From RGIG3002 sp964449325 (lineage in GTDB: Bacteria > Bacillota > Clostridia > Lachnospirales > Lachnospiraceae): 64,000 nt of DNA. The stretch lies in the NCBI GenBank assembly GCA_964449325.1, contig CAYUYJ010000013.1, forward strand, positions 1 to 64,000. The letters run 5' to 3'. Position 1 is the first letter of the stretch. The number at the start of each line of letters is the position of its first letter. Positions 1 to 9,038 of the stretch are shown one piece after another. The position numbers and the translations under genes were made by a program. Under the pieces are notes generated by a model, which saw only the letters and a list, made by a program, of their open reading frames with translations, made no database searches and was not told where the DNA came from.

Positions 1-46
1 GGCATTTTTATTATAGATTCCTCCAGCAGGAGGAATTTCCTATTAT

Positions 47-73
47 ATAAAAAAGCCGAGCCTTATGCTCAGC
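47..73 (-). terminator. Rho-independent terminator, minus strand
   Basis: On the minus strand a 7-bp stem (GCTGAGC / GCTCGGC, one G-U pair) with loop ATAAG is followed directly by six T residues. It would end minus-strand transcription coming from the decayed region to its right. No intact gene feeds it within 500 bases. Confidence 0.7.
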
Positions 74-569
74 TTGGTCCCCAATGCTTTCCAGCTTCGG
101 GCAACTCTGTTAAGAATATTATATGCTATGATATTCAAAATTACAATACAATTTTACACAATGTTTAATTTTATCATTTTCGTCAAAAAGATAAAATTAA
201 AAACTATAATGACAAAAATGAATTTAACAATTCCAACTACTACTGTCAAGTCATTCACTTCATTTACCCTTCTTGACAGTAGCGTAACCATATAACCACG
301 CATTTCTAAAGTTTCAGCACACATATCCAAGCAGTCATGCATGTCCATACAAATTATCTTCTGCGGGTATCATAGCAACACCCTTTTCTTTTATTCAACA
401 AGATCAATCTTATGTCTTTCACACCATTGCCTTGCTATTTTTTCATAAGCTTATTGAATACATCAGCAAGAACCGGATTTCTTCTGGTTGAAGGTTCTGT
501 CCTTAACAGATGTTACTGGTAATTAGTAGCCTTCCGCAGTGAAATCGCATAGCGCCCCTTTCACCAATA
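74..569. other. Gap with eroded coding DNA, no intact gene
   Basis: About 500 bases with no gene I can support. The minus strand holds short open stretches broken by stops, as expected of decayed genes continuing from the pseudogene at 570-910. A 64-codon minus-strand frame (154-348) ends in one hydrophobic segment but has no ribosome site, so I do not call it. Confidence 0.5.
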
Positions 570-910
570 TCAGAATCCACCGTTTTGATATGCTCTGGCA
601 ATTACATACGATGGCTCATAAAAAGCACTACAATTGTAGTTATCGATTGTGTCACAAATGTCGCTATTATAAACACGAATAATTCCGTCTACGTAATCTT
701 CCTTTGGTATAGCTGTATCAGTAATAAGTCGTTGATATACTTTTCCCATTTCAAGAGGTGTTGGTACTTTGTCCGCCAACTCATTGTCTATATTAGAAAT
801 ATCAAAATCTCCTTCTGATGAATTCTACGTGCTACGCGTTCAATTATGTAGCAGATAAAATACAAATCACTCGTCTTTATTTCTTCATCCGGGAAGTACT
901 TATTTGTCAT
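570..910 (-). pseudogene. Frameshifted remnant of a Lachnospiraceae hypothetical protein
   Basis: An ATG at 910 with GGGAG nine bases upstream opens a frame starting MTNKYFPDEEIKTSD that runs into a stop after about 40 codons. The protein sense continues in another frame from about 805 (GDFDISNIDNELADKVPTP) to a stop at 570. The 341-base span is not a multiple of three. From memory of the family, intact homologues carry some 50 extra residues at the junction (after RRIHQ), so an internal deletion probably caused the shift. The function of the family is unknown to me; I recall homologues beside small DUF3791/DUF3990-type genes. Confidence 0.55.
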
Positions 911-961
911 AACGCCACACTCCCTTCAAAATGTAGTGTCTCTGAGTCTTCTTTCTCCCCA

Positions 962-1555
962 TCAGAATCTATATTCTACAATTTCTTCCATCTGCTTTCT
1001 TGGTCTTTGTGCCGGACTCTCATTCGCATACCCCAGTGCAATCGCTCCTACCACCTGTTGTGTTGTATTAAGGTAGGTAGTTAATTCTTTGTATGCATAG
1101 CATGTATTTGCAATCCATAAAGTACCCAAGCCAAGCTCCGTAGCTTTTAACAACATATTTTCAATTGATGCGCCAATAGAAAGCGTGTCGCAAATCTCGG
1201 TAAATCTATGATCTGCATCAATTTCTGCAAAAGGGGTTCCACAATTAGTATTTAAAATCACGATAAGGATAGGTGCCTGCATCATAATCTTATATGTGTT
1301 TTTTGCATCCGGTATGCCGGTTTTAGAATCAGGTAATGATGCACACTCGTTTTCTTCTCTCATAATCCCTTTTTGCATATGCTCAAGAAACTCTGCCTTG
1401 CTTTCGCCACCAAGTACAATATATTTCCAAGGTTGTCTGTTTTTTGCAGATGGTGCCATTCTTCCTGCATCAATAATTTGTTCTATCAATTCCTTTGGTA
1501 CTTTTTTATCTGAATATTTTCTAATACTTCTACGATTGTATATTGAATGATTCAT
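962..1555 (-). CDS. Nitroreductase family FMN oxidoreductase
   Basis: Predicted 197-residue cytoplasmic flavoprotein that would use NAD(P)H to reduce nitro, quinone or similar substrates; the true substrate cannot be read from sequence. The N-terminus has the family signature NRRSIRKYSDKKV (FMN phosphate-binding arginines) followed by APSAKNRQPW; a glycine-rich segment near the C-terminus (ELGLGTLWIAN, then GAIALGYA) is also typical. I chose the second ATG because AGGAGG lies eight bases upstream of it; the ATG two codons earlier is only two bases from the same site. It stands alone between the PAS gene and decayed DNA. Length is normal for the single-domain family. Confidence 0.88.
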   Translation of the reverse strand: MNHSIYNRRSIRKYSDKKVPKELIEQIIDAGRMAPSAKNRQPWKYIVLGGESKAEFLEHMQKGIMREENECASLPDSKTGIPDAKNTYKIMMQAPILIVILNTNCGTPFAEIDADHRFTEICDTLSIGASIENMLLKATELGLGTLWIANTCYAYKELTTYLNTTQQVVGAIALGYANESPAQRPRKQMEEIVEYRF

Positions 1556-1645
1556 CTTCATAACCTCCTCTGTAAATTGCTGCCGACCTTATCTTTATCA
1601 AAGTGAATCATTTTATTTTATCCCTATTCCTTCACGCCGCTTATT

Positions 1646-2035
1646 CTAAATACCGGTATGTAAATCATACATCTTCATCGTTTCCCGATTCCGATACTCA
1701 TGCTTTTCATAATATCCGATTAATCTTCCTTCATCCCGAAGTGCTATCATGTAAACATCCTTATTCTGCTTTTCATTATAAAAAGTATACACCAGATTAT
1801 TCTCTTCAGAATCAGAAAACCATTTCACAACCTGTTCTATCTTCTCTCTCGATTCCGGATTGTGACAAGTTAACAGGCTCTGCCCAATCAGCTTGTCCCC
1901 ACCCCACTTCTCGTAATTCTTAACCGCAGCCGGATTCATATAAATAATCTCATGCTGAAGATTGCAGATAACAATCGCACTTCTATCCTGATCTATGATA
2001 CTTTTATAAAACGCAGTGTACTCTTCAAATTTCAT
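1646..2035 (-). CDS. Small stand-alone PAS-domain protein
   Basis: A 129-residue protein that is almost entirely one PAS fold: AIVICNLQHEIIYMNPAA is the classic PAS beta-strand/helix start and DEGRLIGYYEKHEYR the C-terminal strand. There is no attached kinase, cyclase or DNA-binding domain, so it probably senses a small molecule or acts through a partner. AAGGAGG lies ten bases before the ATG. It sits 40 bases downstream of rsgA in the same direction, at the place where many Firmicutes carry rpe and thiN, so it may be a distal gene of the housekeeping operon. Ligand and partner are unknown. Confidence 0.8.
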   Translation of the reverse strand: MKFEEYTAFYKSIIDQDRSAIVICNLQHEIIYMNPAAVKNYEKWGGDKLIGQSLLTCHNPESREKIEQVVKWFSDSEENNLVYTFYNEKQNKDVYMIALRDEGRLIGYYEKHEYRNRETMKMYDLHTGI

Positions 2036-2075
2036 ATTTTATCTGCCTCCTTGTAACTCTCCGGCTAAATCTCCA

Positions 2076-2957
2076 TTAGTATTTCTTCCTACTGCTTAAT
2101 TCTTCAAATAACAGTTTATAATTTGTATACCGCTCCTTACTGATTTCCCCCTGCTCCACAGCCTCCTTGACCCGACAATCCGGCTCATTCACATGGACAC
2201 AGCCTAAAAAACGGCATCGGTTTTCATATTCCTCAAATTCCGGATAAAAATCTTTCAATTCTTCCTTTTCCAATTCAAACAAACCGAGTGAACTAAACCC
2301 CGGTGTATCAAAAATATACGTATCTTCACCCGCAGCAATCAGCTCCGAATGTCTTGTGGTGTGTTTTCCTCTCGCAATTTTTTCGCTTATCGAGCCGGTT
2401 TCCATTCTGGTTGCAGACTGTAGTTCATTGATAATAGAAGATTTTCCTACGCCGCTCGGCCCTGCAACGGTTGTGGTTTTCCCTTTTAAAAGTTCCCACA
2501 GTTCATCAATACTTTGTTTTTCTTTGGCACTGACAAACACCACCCGGCAACCGCTTTTTTCGTATATGGCCGCAAGCCTCTCCTGCTCTTCCTCTGTAGA
2601 AATATCTGTTTTATTAAAACAAATAATACAATTCTCGCCTTGTCGACGCATCATAAGCAGAAAACGATCCAACAGATTCAGGTTCGGCTCCGGCTTTGTC
2701 ATGGCAAAAATGACAAGCGCCTGATCAATATTTGCCACTGCCGGACGAATCAATGCATTTTTCCGTGGCCGGATTTCCTCAATATTACCGATTCGGTTCT
2801 CTTCATCCAACACGGAAAGCTCCACATCATCCCCCACAAGAGGTTTTACCTTATCCTTGCGGAAGATGCCTTTTGCCTTACATTCATAAATGCAGTCCTT
2901 TTCTTTTGCATAGACATAATAGAATCCTGCAATTCCTTTTACAATCTTTCCCCGCAT
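2076..2957 (-). CDS. rsgA: Ribosome small-subunit biogenesis GTPase RsgA
   Basis: A 293-residue circularly permuted GTPase acting late in 30S maturation. An N-terminal OB-fold (about 1-65) precedes the permuted G motifs in the order expected: FNKTD (G4), VSAKE (G5), GPSGVGKSS (P-loop), DTPGFSSLG (G3). The C-terminal zinc knuckle is seen as CRFLGCVHVNEPDC. Length is normal. It starts two bases after the prkC stop, so it is translated with the kinase gene; the prkC-rsgA linkage is widespread in Firmicutes. Confidence 0.97.
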   Translation of the reverse strand: MRGKIVKGIAGFYYVYAKEKDCIYECKAKGIFRKDKVKPLVGDDVELSVLDEENRIGNIEEIRPRKNALIRPAVANIDQALVIFAMTKPEPNLNLLDRFLLMMRRQGENCIICFNKTDISTEEEQERLAAIYEKSGCRVVFVSAKEKQSIDELWELLKGKTTTVAGPSGVGKSSIINELQSATRMETGSISEKIARGKHTTRHSELIAAGEDTYIFDTPGFSSLGLFELEKEELKDFYPEFEEYENRCRFLGCVHVNEPDCRVKEAVEQGEISKERYTNYKLLFEELSSRKKY

Positions 2958-2959
2958 AC

Positions 2960-5104
2960 TTATTGTTCCACCGTAAATTCAATCGGACGTGTAACGGTCT
3001 TCTCCGTACTGGTGCCCGGTACTGTTGTTGTTTCTCCGGTTTCCGGATTTGTCACGGTAGAGGGGTCTGTCGTTACCGTATACGTAAAAGTAATGGTTCC
3101 TGTTGCTGCTTTAATTCCACCACAGTTTAAAGAAACCGGGAAAGAACTTGTCGTTGTATCCAAAATTCCCATACCGTCTGCACTGGTAACCACCACATGC
3201 ACACTCATACCGCCCTTGTAATCCGGATCTTCTTCCTGGGTAGGTGCAGCAATACTGCCGTTATATTTGTACGTTACTGCCTTTGGTCCGATACTAAGCT
3301 GCATATCCACTACCGTACCTGCCTCCACATACGAACCTACCGAATAGCTCTGATAACAAATCAATCCGTTCAGTGCCGGATCTTCGTTATTCACTTCCGT
3401 AATTGCTCCCGGTGTCAGACCTGCCTCCACAAGAGCAACGGTTGCATTCTCTTCATCCAGCCCGGTTACATTCGGTACACGCACTTTATTTTCCTCTTTC
3501 CCAAGACTTACCCGCACGGTAACCGCAGAGCCGCTTGGTGCCTTGGAACCTGCCTCCGGAGTCTGGGAAATAACATTGCCTTTTTCTACTTCCGAAGAAT
3601 AGCTTTCTGCCTTATTGGCAATAAAGCCCTTCTGCTGTAACATGGTAACCGCTTCTGCATAAGAAACTCCCGATACATCCGGTACTTCTATTCCCTTCGG
3701 ACCGGCACTGACAGTCACCGTCACTGTAGAATTCACCTTCACTTCTGTTCCGGTAGAAACATCCGCCCGAATAACAGTTCCTTCTGCCACACTTTCGGAC
3801 TCTTCATAGGTAAATTCCGGGCTGACACCAAGCTTTATCAATGCCGTTCTTGCATCTTCCATGCTCATGCCGATGACATTAATCATTTCTACCTTCTCTG
3901 TCCCTATCTGTGTCTGGCTTTCCACTCCCTGCATACTGCTTTCTTCTTCTTTTCCGTTTCCTCCAAAAGAAAAAATTCCTACAGTTTTTCCGACTAAAAA
4001 CAGAATAATCGCACCGATTAATATGGCTGCCACAATCGCAAGAACGGTCGTGAGTTTTTCCATCTTGGGGTCATAATCCTCGTAGTCCTCGTCTTCATAC
4101 TCCCCATATTCACCATCTTTGTCCTCGTATTCCTCTTCCTCAGTCTCCACTCTGTTCAGGCGCATGGTTTCTTCCATGGATTCTCTTCGCTCGGACTGTC
4201 TCTTAATCTGTTCCATATCTCTGTCGGATATGAATTTGGTGCTTGCCTCCTCGTCCGGGTCTACCACCTTTACAAAATCCTCATCGGGAGTAATCAATGC
4301 TTTTTTCAAATCATCAATCAGCTCCGCCATGGACTGATAACGTCTGTCCGGACTTTTCTGACAACATTTAAATACAATCTGCTCTACGCAAATCGGAATT
4401 TCGGAAACATACTCCCTCGGAGACGGCATTTCTTCCTGAATATGCTTAATTGCAATTGCCACTGTCGTTTCCCCGTTGAAAGGAACCCGTCCGGTCAACA
4501 TTTCAAAAAGCGTAACCCCCAAAGAATAAATATCACTCTTTTCATCACTATAACCACCTCTTGCCTGCTCCGGCGACGTATAGTGTACGGAGCCCATCAC
4601 ATTGGAGGTTATGGTATTGCTGGTAGCAGCTTTGGCGATACCGAAATCTGTTACCTTTACCTTACCTTCCTTGGAAATAATAATATTCTGCGGCTTAATA
4701 TCCCTATGAATAATATGATTATTGTGGGCAGCCTCAATGCCCATGGATACCTGAATCGCAATGCTGACCGCTTCCTTCACGGACAGTCTTGCCTTCTTTT
4801 CAATATATTTTTTCAGGGTAATCCCTTCCACCAGTTCCATAACAATATAATAAATACCGTTTTCTTCCCCAACATCATATACATTCACAATATTGGGATG
4901 CATCAGCCCTGCTGCCGCCTGTGCTTCAATTCTGAATTTGGAAACAAAATTAGCATTCTCGCTAAATTCCTGTTTCAATACCTTTGCCGCCACAAAGCGA
5001 TTCAGTTTATGGTCTTTTGCTTTATATACATCGGACATACCACCGGTACCGATTTTTTCTAAAATCTCATAGCGGTCTCCTATTATCATTCCAATTTTAA
5101 TCAT
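2960..5104 (-). CDS. prkC: PASTA-domain Ser/Thr protein kinase (PrkC/Stk)
   Basis: A 714-residue membrane kinase that senses cell-wall fragments and phosphorylates wall, division and translation proteins. The cytoplasmic kinase domain (about 10-270) has GTGGMSDV (glycine loop), AAKVLK (ATP lysine), HRDIKPQNII (catalytic loop) and DFGIAKA. An acidic, tyrosine-rich juxtamembrane stretch (about 320-350) precedes one membrane helix (LAIVAAILIGAIILFLVG, about 355-375). Outside are three PASTA repeats (beginning near MINVIGMSM, EVPDVSGVS and RVPNVTGLD) and a roughly 90-residue tail rich in Thr/Ser. The ATG overlaps the stp stop by four bases, so phosphatase and kinase are coupled. Three PASTA repeats plus an extra C-terminal domain are within the family's range. 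Confidence 0.96.
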   Translation of the reverse strand: MIKIGMIIGDRYEILEKIGTGGMSDVYKAKDHKLNRFVAAKVLKQEFSENANFVSKFRIEAQAAAGLMHPNIVNVYDVGEENGIYYIVMELVEGITLKKYIEKKARLSVKEAVSIAIQVSMGIEAAHNNHIIHRDIKPQNIIISKEGKVKVTDFGIAKAATSNTITSNVMGSVHYTSPEQARGGYSDEKSDIYSLGVTLFEMLTGRVPFNGETTVAIAIKHIQEEMPSPREYVSEIPICVEQIVFKCCQKSPDRRYQSMAELIDDLKKALITPDEDFVKVVDPDEEASTKFISDRDMEQIKRQSERRESMEETMRLNRVETEEEEYEDKDGEYGEYEDEDYEDYDPKMEKLTTVLAIVAAILIGAIILFLVGKTVGIFSFGGNGKEEESSMQGVESQTQIGTEKVEMINVIGMSMEDARTALIKLGVSPEFTYEESESVAEGTVIRADVSTGTEVKVNSTVTVTVSAGPKGIEVPDVSGVSYAEAVTMLQQKGFIANKAESYSSEVEKGNVISQTPEAGSKAPSGSAVTVRVSLGKEENKVRVPNVTGLDEENATVALVEAGLTPGAITEVNNEDPALNGLICYQSYSVGSYVEAGTVVDMQLSIGPKAVTYKYNGSIAAPTQEEDPDYKGGMSVHVVVTSADGMGILDTTTSSFPVSLNCGGIKAATGTITFTYTVTTDPSTVTNPETGETTTVPGTSTEKTVTRPIEFTVEQ

Positions 5105-5844
5105 ACTTTCTCCTCCGCGAAGGGTTCAATCAAAATAACACTGATGTTATCCTTGCCTCCGTTATTATTGGCTGCTTTTACCAGCTCCTGAGCCTTTTCC
5201 ACAATATCCCTCTGACCGTTTAGAATCATTCGGATTTCCTCATCCTCAAGCATATTGGTAAGTCCGTCGGAGCACATCAGCACAATGTCCTCCTGCTTTA
5301 GTTCCACATCGAAGAAATCCACCTCTACAGATTCCTTTACCCCGACTGCCCTTGTAATGATATTTTTATCGGGATGATTTCTTGCGGTTTCTCTGTCTAT
5401 ACCGCCCATCCGTACCATTTCTTCCACCAGGGAGTGATCTCTTGTAATCTGCTTAATTTCATCTTTATTTACAATGTACAGTCTGCTGTCTCCCACATTG
5501 GCTACCTTTAAATATCTGCCAAGGCAGGTTGCTACCACAACTGTTGTTCCCATTCCGCTTAATGTTTCATCCTCTCGCGCTTTTTCACGGATGTGGCTGT
5601 TTGCTTCTTCAATTGCCTTTTCTAAGATTCTGACAGGATTTTTTTCAAAGGAACGTTCAATCTCCTTTACGATAGTCTCCACCGTATATTTTGAGGCATA
5701 ATCGCCTGCATTATGTCCGCCCATTCCGTCTGCTACAATAAAAACATTGGGTAGGTTCCCAATGGGCATTTCCGATGTATAAACATAATCCTGATTTAAT
5801 TTTCTCTTTTTCCCTATATCCGTTATGGAAAACGTCTTTAACAC
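5101..5844 (-). CDS. stp: PP2C-type Ser/Thr phosphatase (Stp/PrpC)
   Basis: A 247-residue cytoplasmic metal-dependent phosphatase that reverses PrkC phosphorylation. Metal-binding and core motifs are intact: VADGMGGHNAGD, SGMGTTVVVA, NVGDSRLY, CSDGLTNML and GGKDNISVILI. I place the start at the GTG giving MLKTFSITDIGKKRKLNQD because AGGAGG lies seven bases before it; the in-frame GTG seven codons earlier overlaps no ribosome site. It lies directly after rlmN and overlaps prkC by four bases. Confidence 0.95.
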   Translation of the reverse strand: MLKTFSITDIGKKRKLNQDYVYTSEMPIGNLPNVFIVADGMGGHNAGDYASKYTVETIVKEIERSFEKNPVRILEKAIEEANSHIREKAREDETLSGMGTTVVVATCLGRYLKVANVGDSRLYIVNKDEIKQITRDHSLVEEMVRMGGIDRETARNHPDKNIITRAVGVKESVEVDFFDVELKQEDIVLMCSDGLTNMLEDEEIRMILNGQRDIVEKAQELVKAANNNGGKDNISVILIEPFAEEKV

Positions 5845-5865
5845 CGTTTTTTCCTCCTGCCGCAC

Positions 5866-6909
5866 CTAAAGGCACTTTTCCGTTTTATGTCTTCTTCTGA
5901 GTTGTCCACAGGCACCGTCAATATCTCTGCCCATTTCCCTTCTAATAGTAACATTTATTTTGTTTTTTTCAAGTTTATTTTTAAATGCCTGTATCCGCTC
6001 CCTTTCCGATTCCACAAAATCCCGCTCTGCAATGGGGTTTACCGGAATCAGGTTTACATGACAGTTTAAAGGCTTCACAAGAGCAATCAACTCCCTCGCG
6101 TCCTCGTCCGTATCATTCACACCGCCTACGAGACTGTACTCAAACGTAATCCTTCTTCCTGTCTTTTCAAAATAGTATGCACAGGTTTCCATCAATTCAT
6201 CCAGCCCGTACTTGTTCGCAACCGGCATCAGTTTTCTTCGTTTTTCATCGGTTGTAGCATGCAGGGAAAGAGCCAGCGTAATCTGTAATCCTTCCTCCGC
6301 AAGCTGCCGCATCTTCGGTACAATACCGCAGGTAGATACGGTCACATTTCTCTGGCTGATATGCAGCCCGTTCTCATCCGTTAAGAGCCTTAAAAACTTT
6401 AACAGATTTTCATAATTATCCATCGGTTCCCCGGTTCCCATCACAACCACATTGGAAACCCTCTCTCCGGTCAGTCTGGTTATTTCATAAATCTGATCCA
6501 ACATCTCCGACGGTGCAAGGGAACGCTCCAGTCCGTCCAGTGTCGAAGCGCAGAACCGACATCCCATCCGGCAGCCTACCTGGGAAGAAATACAAACCGA
6601 ATTTCCATGCTTATATTTCATCCATACACTTTCCACCACATTCCCGTCCGCCAGTTCAAACAGAAACTTTTTCGTTCCGTCTATCTTGGACTCCTGCACC
6701 CGCACTGCCCGAAGTGCCGTAAACGCATACTTTTCTTCACATTTCTCCCGAAGTCCCTTAGAAACATTCGTCATTTCCTCAAAGCCTCTCACCAGCTTTT
6801 TATGCATCCATTCATAAATCTGCCCCGCGCGAAATCCTTTCTCGCCCATGCCTTCCATTTCTATTTTCAATTCTTCCAAAGAAAGTGATTTTATATCTAT
6901 TTTATCCAT
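5866..6909 (-). CDS. rlmN: Dual-specificity 23S rRNA / tRNA adenine-C2 methyltransferase RlmN
   Basis: A 347-residue radical-SAM enzyme that methylates C2 of A2503 in 23S rRNA and A37 in some tRNAs. The cluster motif is GCRMGCRFCAST (CX3CX2C, about residue 105-115); the C-terminal catalytic cysteine is in GACGQLRR. GTGEPMDNYENLL and LHATTDEKRRKLMP are further family hallmarks. The length is standard. It sits between rsmB and stp, so two RNA methyltransferases are adjacent in one operon. Confidence 0.97.
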   Translation of the reverse strand: MDKIDIKSLSLEELKIEMEGMGEKGFRAGQIYEWMHKKLVRGFEEMTNVSKGLREKCEEKYAFTALRAVRVQESKIDGTKKFLFELADGNVVESVWMKYKHGNSVCISSQVGCRMGCRFCASTLDGLERSLAPSEMLDQIYEITRLTGERVSNVVVMGTGEPMDNYENLLKFLRLLTDENGLHISQRNVTVSTCGIVPKMRQLAEEGLQITLALSLHATTDEKRRKLMPVANKYGLDELMETCAYYFEKTGRRITFEYSLVGGVNDTDEDARELIALVKPLNCHVNLIPVNPIAERDFVESERERIQAFKNKLEKNKINVTIRREMGRDIDGACGQLRRRHKTEKCL

Positions 6910-6923
6910 TTTTCTCCCTTTAT

Positions 6924-8300
6924 CTACACCCGCCTAAACCGCGCAAAGAAAAACCCGTCGCATTCATGCTCCCCCGGCAACAGCTGCAAATACCCCTTTT
7001 TCGTTGACTCACTCCACAGTACCTTGGGCAGATACTCATCCAAGCTTTCCGTCTTAAGCGGATAATGCTCCGTAAGATAAGAAACCATCTCCTGATTTTC
7101 TTCCCGGCGTATGGTACAGGTACTATACAACAACGTTCCGCCCGGCTTCACATACTGCCACACCGTATCCATAATCGCTCTTTGCAGCTTCGTAATCTCT
7201 TCCAAAGACTCCGGTGTAACACGATACTTAATATCCCGCTTCTTTCCCAAAATCCCCAGTCCGGAACAGGGTACATCTGCCAATACCACATCTGCCTTTC
7301 CTATCATGCTTTCATCTAAAACGGCCGCATCCCACACCTTCGTTGTGACCTGCTTCTTTTTCAGACGGGCAATATTTTCTTCTATCAAATCCGTCTTTCG
7401 TTCCGTAATATCCCTTGCTTCCACCCGTCCGTTTTCTCCGGTTTTTGAAGCGGCATGAAGGCTTTTTCCTCCCGGTGCCGCACACACATCCAGAACAAAA
7501 TCACCTGCACGGATACCGGCTGCCTCTATGGCAAGCATGGAACTTACATCCTGTACCGTAAACTTTCCTTCCCGGAATGCCGGAAGGTTGGAAAATCCTT
7601 CCACCCCTGTCACCGTATAGGCATAAGGCAGATAGGGATGAGGCTTTATTTGTCCGGCTCGCTCTGACAGCTCTGTCAGCACTTTTTTCTTATCTTCATC
7701 CGGTAGCACTTCCTCTATCCGAATCGTCACCGGATGAATTTCCAGAAGCTGTTTCAGAATTCTCTCACAGGTATCCGGACCGTATTCCTTCAACCACCGC
7801 TGTGTCAGCCATTCCGGGCAGGAATACAACACAGACAATGCCTTGACCGGTTCGGTTTCTCTGGAAGGATACACAATGCTTTCCTTGTTTCGTGCTACAC
7901 TGCGAAGCACTCCGTTGACAAAGCCTTTTAAGTTCTGAAATTTTCGTTTTACCGCCAGCTTTACCGCTTCATTGCAGACCGCACTGTCCGGCACACTTTC
8001 CATAAATAAAAGCTGATACACGCTCATGCGAAGCAGATTGCGAATAAGAGGCTTCATTTTATTTACGGGTACCTTGGAAAAAGAATTTAATACATAGTCA
8101 AGTTGAATCTGCCGTTCTACGGTTCCTTCCGTCACCCGCTTCATGAACGCCTTATCCTGTCCACTCATATAATTATACTTTTCCAAAACCTGTCCTATCA
8201 CTCTGTGACTGTATTCTTTTTTTGCCGTTATTTCCATCAGCATATCCAAGATGATTTCCCGTGTATTTTCCAAAGCTTTCAAATCCTTTCCGTTTGTCAT
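6924..8300 (-). CDS. rsmB: 16S rRNA m5C967 methyltransferase RsmB
   Basis: A 458-residue two-domain protein. The N-terminal NusB-like RNA-binding domain (about 10-145) is followed by a SAM-dependent RNA m5C methyltransferase domain with VCAAPGGKS (SAM loop), ADVPCSGLG (catalytic cysteine) and YSTCTI (second cysteine). The ATG is 10 bases after the upstream protease stop and its only purine-rich site lies some 18 bases away, so it probably relies on translational coupling. Confidence 0.95.
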   Translation of the reverse strand: MTNGKDLKALENTREIILDMLMEITAKKEYSHRVIGQVLEKYNYMSGQDKAFMKRVTEGTVERQIQLDYVLNSFSKVPVNKMKPLIRNLLRMSVYQLLFMESVPDSAVCNEAVKLAVKRKFQNLKGFVNGVLRSVARNKESIVYPSRETEPVKALSVLYSCPEWLTQRWLKEYGPDTCERILKQLLEIHPVTIRIEEVLPDEDKKKVLTELSERAGQIKPHPYLPYAYTVTGVEGFSNLPAFREGKFTVQDVSSMLAIEAAGIRAGDFVLDVCAAPGGKSLHAASKTGENGRVEARDITERKTDLIEENIARLKKKQVTTKVWDAAVLDESMIGKADVVLADVPCSGLGILGKKRDIKYRVTPESLEEITKLQRAIMDTVWQYVKPGGTLLYSTCTIRREENQEMVSYLTEHYPLKTESLDEYLPKVLWSESTKKGYLQLLPGEHECDGFFFARFRRV

Positions 8301-8309
8301 TCATCAACG

Positions 8310-9026
8310 TTAATCGTCTCTCCGGTTTCCAAACAACAGAATCAGTCGTAAAAGCTGTAACACGGAAGAGGCCGCCGCGGCCACATAAGTAAGTGCCGCG
8401 GCACTTAATACTTTTTTACACTTTCCGCTTTCTTCCGCATCCAGAATTCCGTAATCAGACAGAAGCGCTACCGCCCTGCCCGATGCATTAAATTCCACCG
8501 GAAGCGTCACAACCTGAAATAGTACGGAAATTGCAAATACCCAAATGCCCAGTTCTATAAAAAACTGCCCGAAAACCAAGCCTAATAGAATAATCGGAAT
8601 TCCGAAGCGACATCCGAAATTGGCAAAAGGTACAATTGCACTCCGAAGCTTTAACGGCATATATTCCTCCTGATGCTGAATCGCGTGTCCGCATTCATGG
8701 GCTGCCACACCGATTGCCGCTACGGACGTGGAAGCGTAAGTATCATCCGAAAGCCGGAGAACTTTTGAGCGTGGGTCGTAATGGTCGGTCAGACTACCTG
8801 TTACATGTTCAATCGTTACATCATAAATTCCCTGCCTGTGCAGCAGTTCCTCCGCCGCCTGTGCACCGGTCATATTGCTTCTGCTTCTGACACGACTGTA
8901 CTTTTTAAAGGTACTTGTCACTCTGAAATTTGCCCAGATGCAAAGCAATGCACCGATAAGTACCAAAATATAAGTAGGATCAAAATAGTATCTGTAATAG
9001 CCAAATCCAAACATTACTCCAAACAT
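8310..9026 (-). CDS. Membrane zinc metallopeptidase, YugP/PF04298 family
   Basis: A 238-residue integral membrane protein. The zinc site HECGH with AIQHQEEY after it (about residue 110-120) matches the neutral zinc metallopeptidase 2 family. One helix lies at the N-terminus (ILVLIGALLCIWANF) and at least two near 140-190, with a last one near the C-terminus. GGAG lies seven bases before the chosen ATG; the ATG two codons upstream is too close to it. The fmt-protease-rsmB order is conserved in Clostridia. Its physiological substrate is not established. Confidence 0.88.
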   Translation of the reverse strand: MFGVMFGFGYYRYYFDPTYILVLIGALLCIWANFRVTSTFKKYSRVRSRSNMTGAQAAEELLHRQGIYDVTIEHVTGSLTDHYDPRSKVLRLSDDTYASTSVAAIGVAAHECGHAIQHQEEYMPLKLRSAIVPFANFGCRFGIPIILLGLVFGQFFIELGIWVFAISVLFQVVTLPVEFNASGRAVALLSDYGILDAEESGKCKKVLSAAALTYVAAAASSVLQLLRLILLFGNRRDD

Positions 9027-9038
9027 ACACATTCTCCT

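Noticed and set aside
154..348. 64-codon minus-strand frame with a hydrophobic C-terminal segment, possible small toxin
   Set aside because: No ribosome site, no repeat or antisense promoter, and it lies in decayed DNA.
4442..5062. 206-codon plus-strand frame opposite the kinase domain
   Set aside because: Antisense shadow of prkC; no independent start signals.
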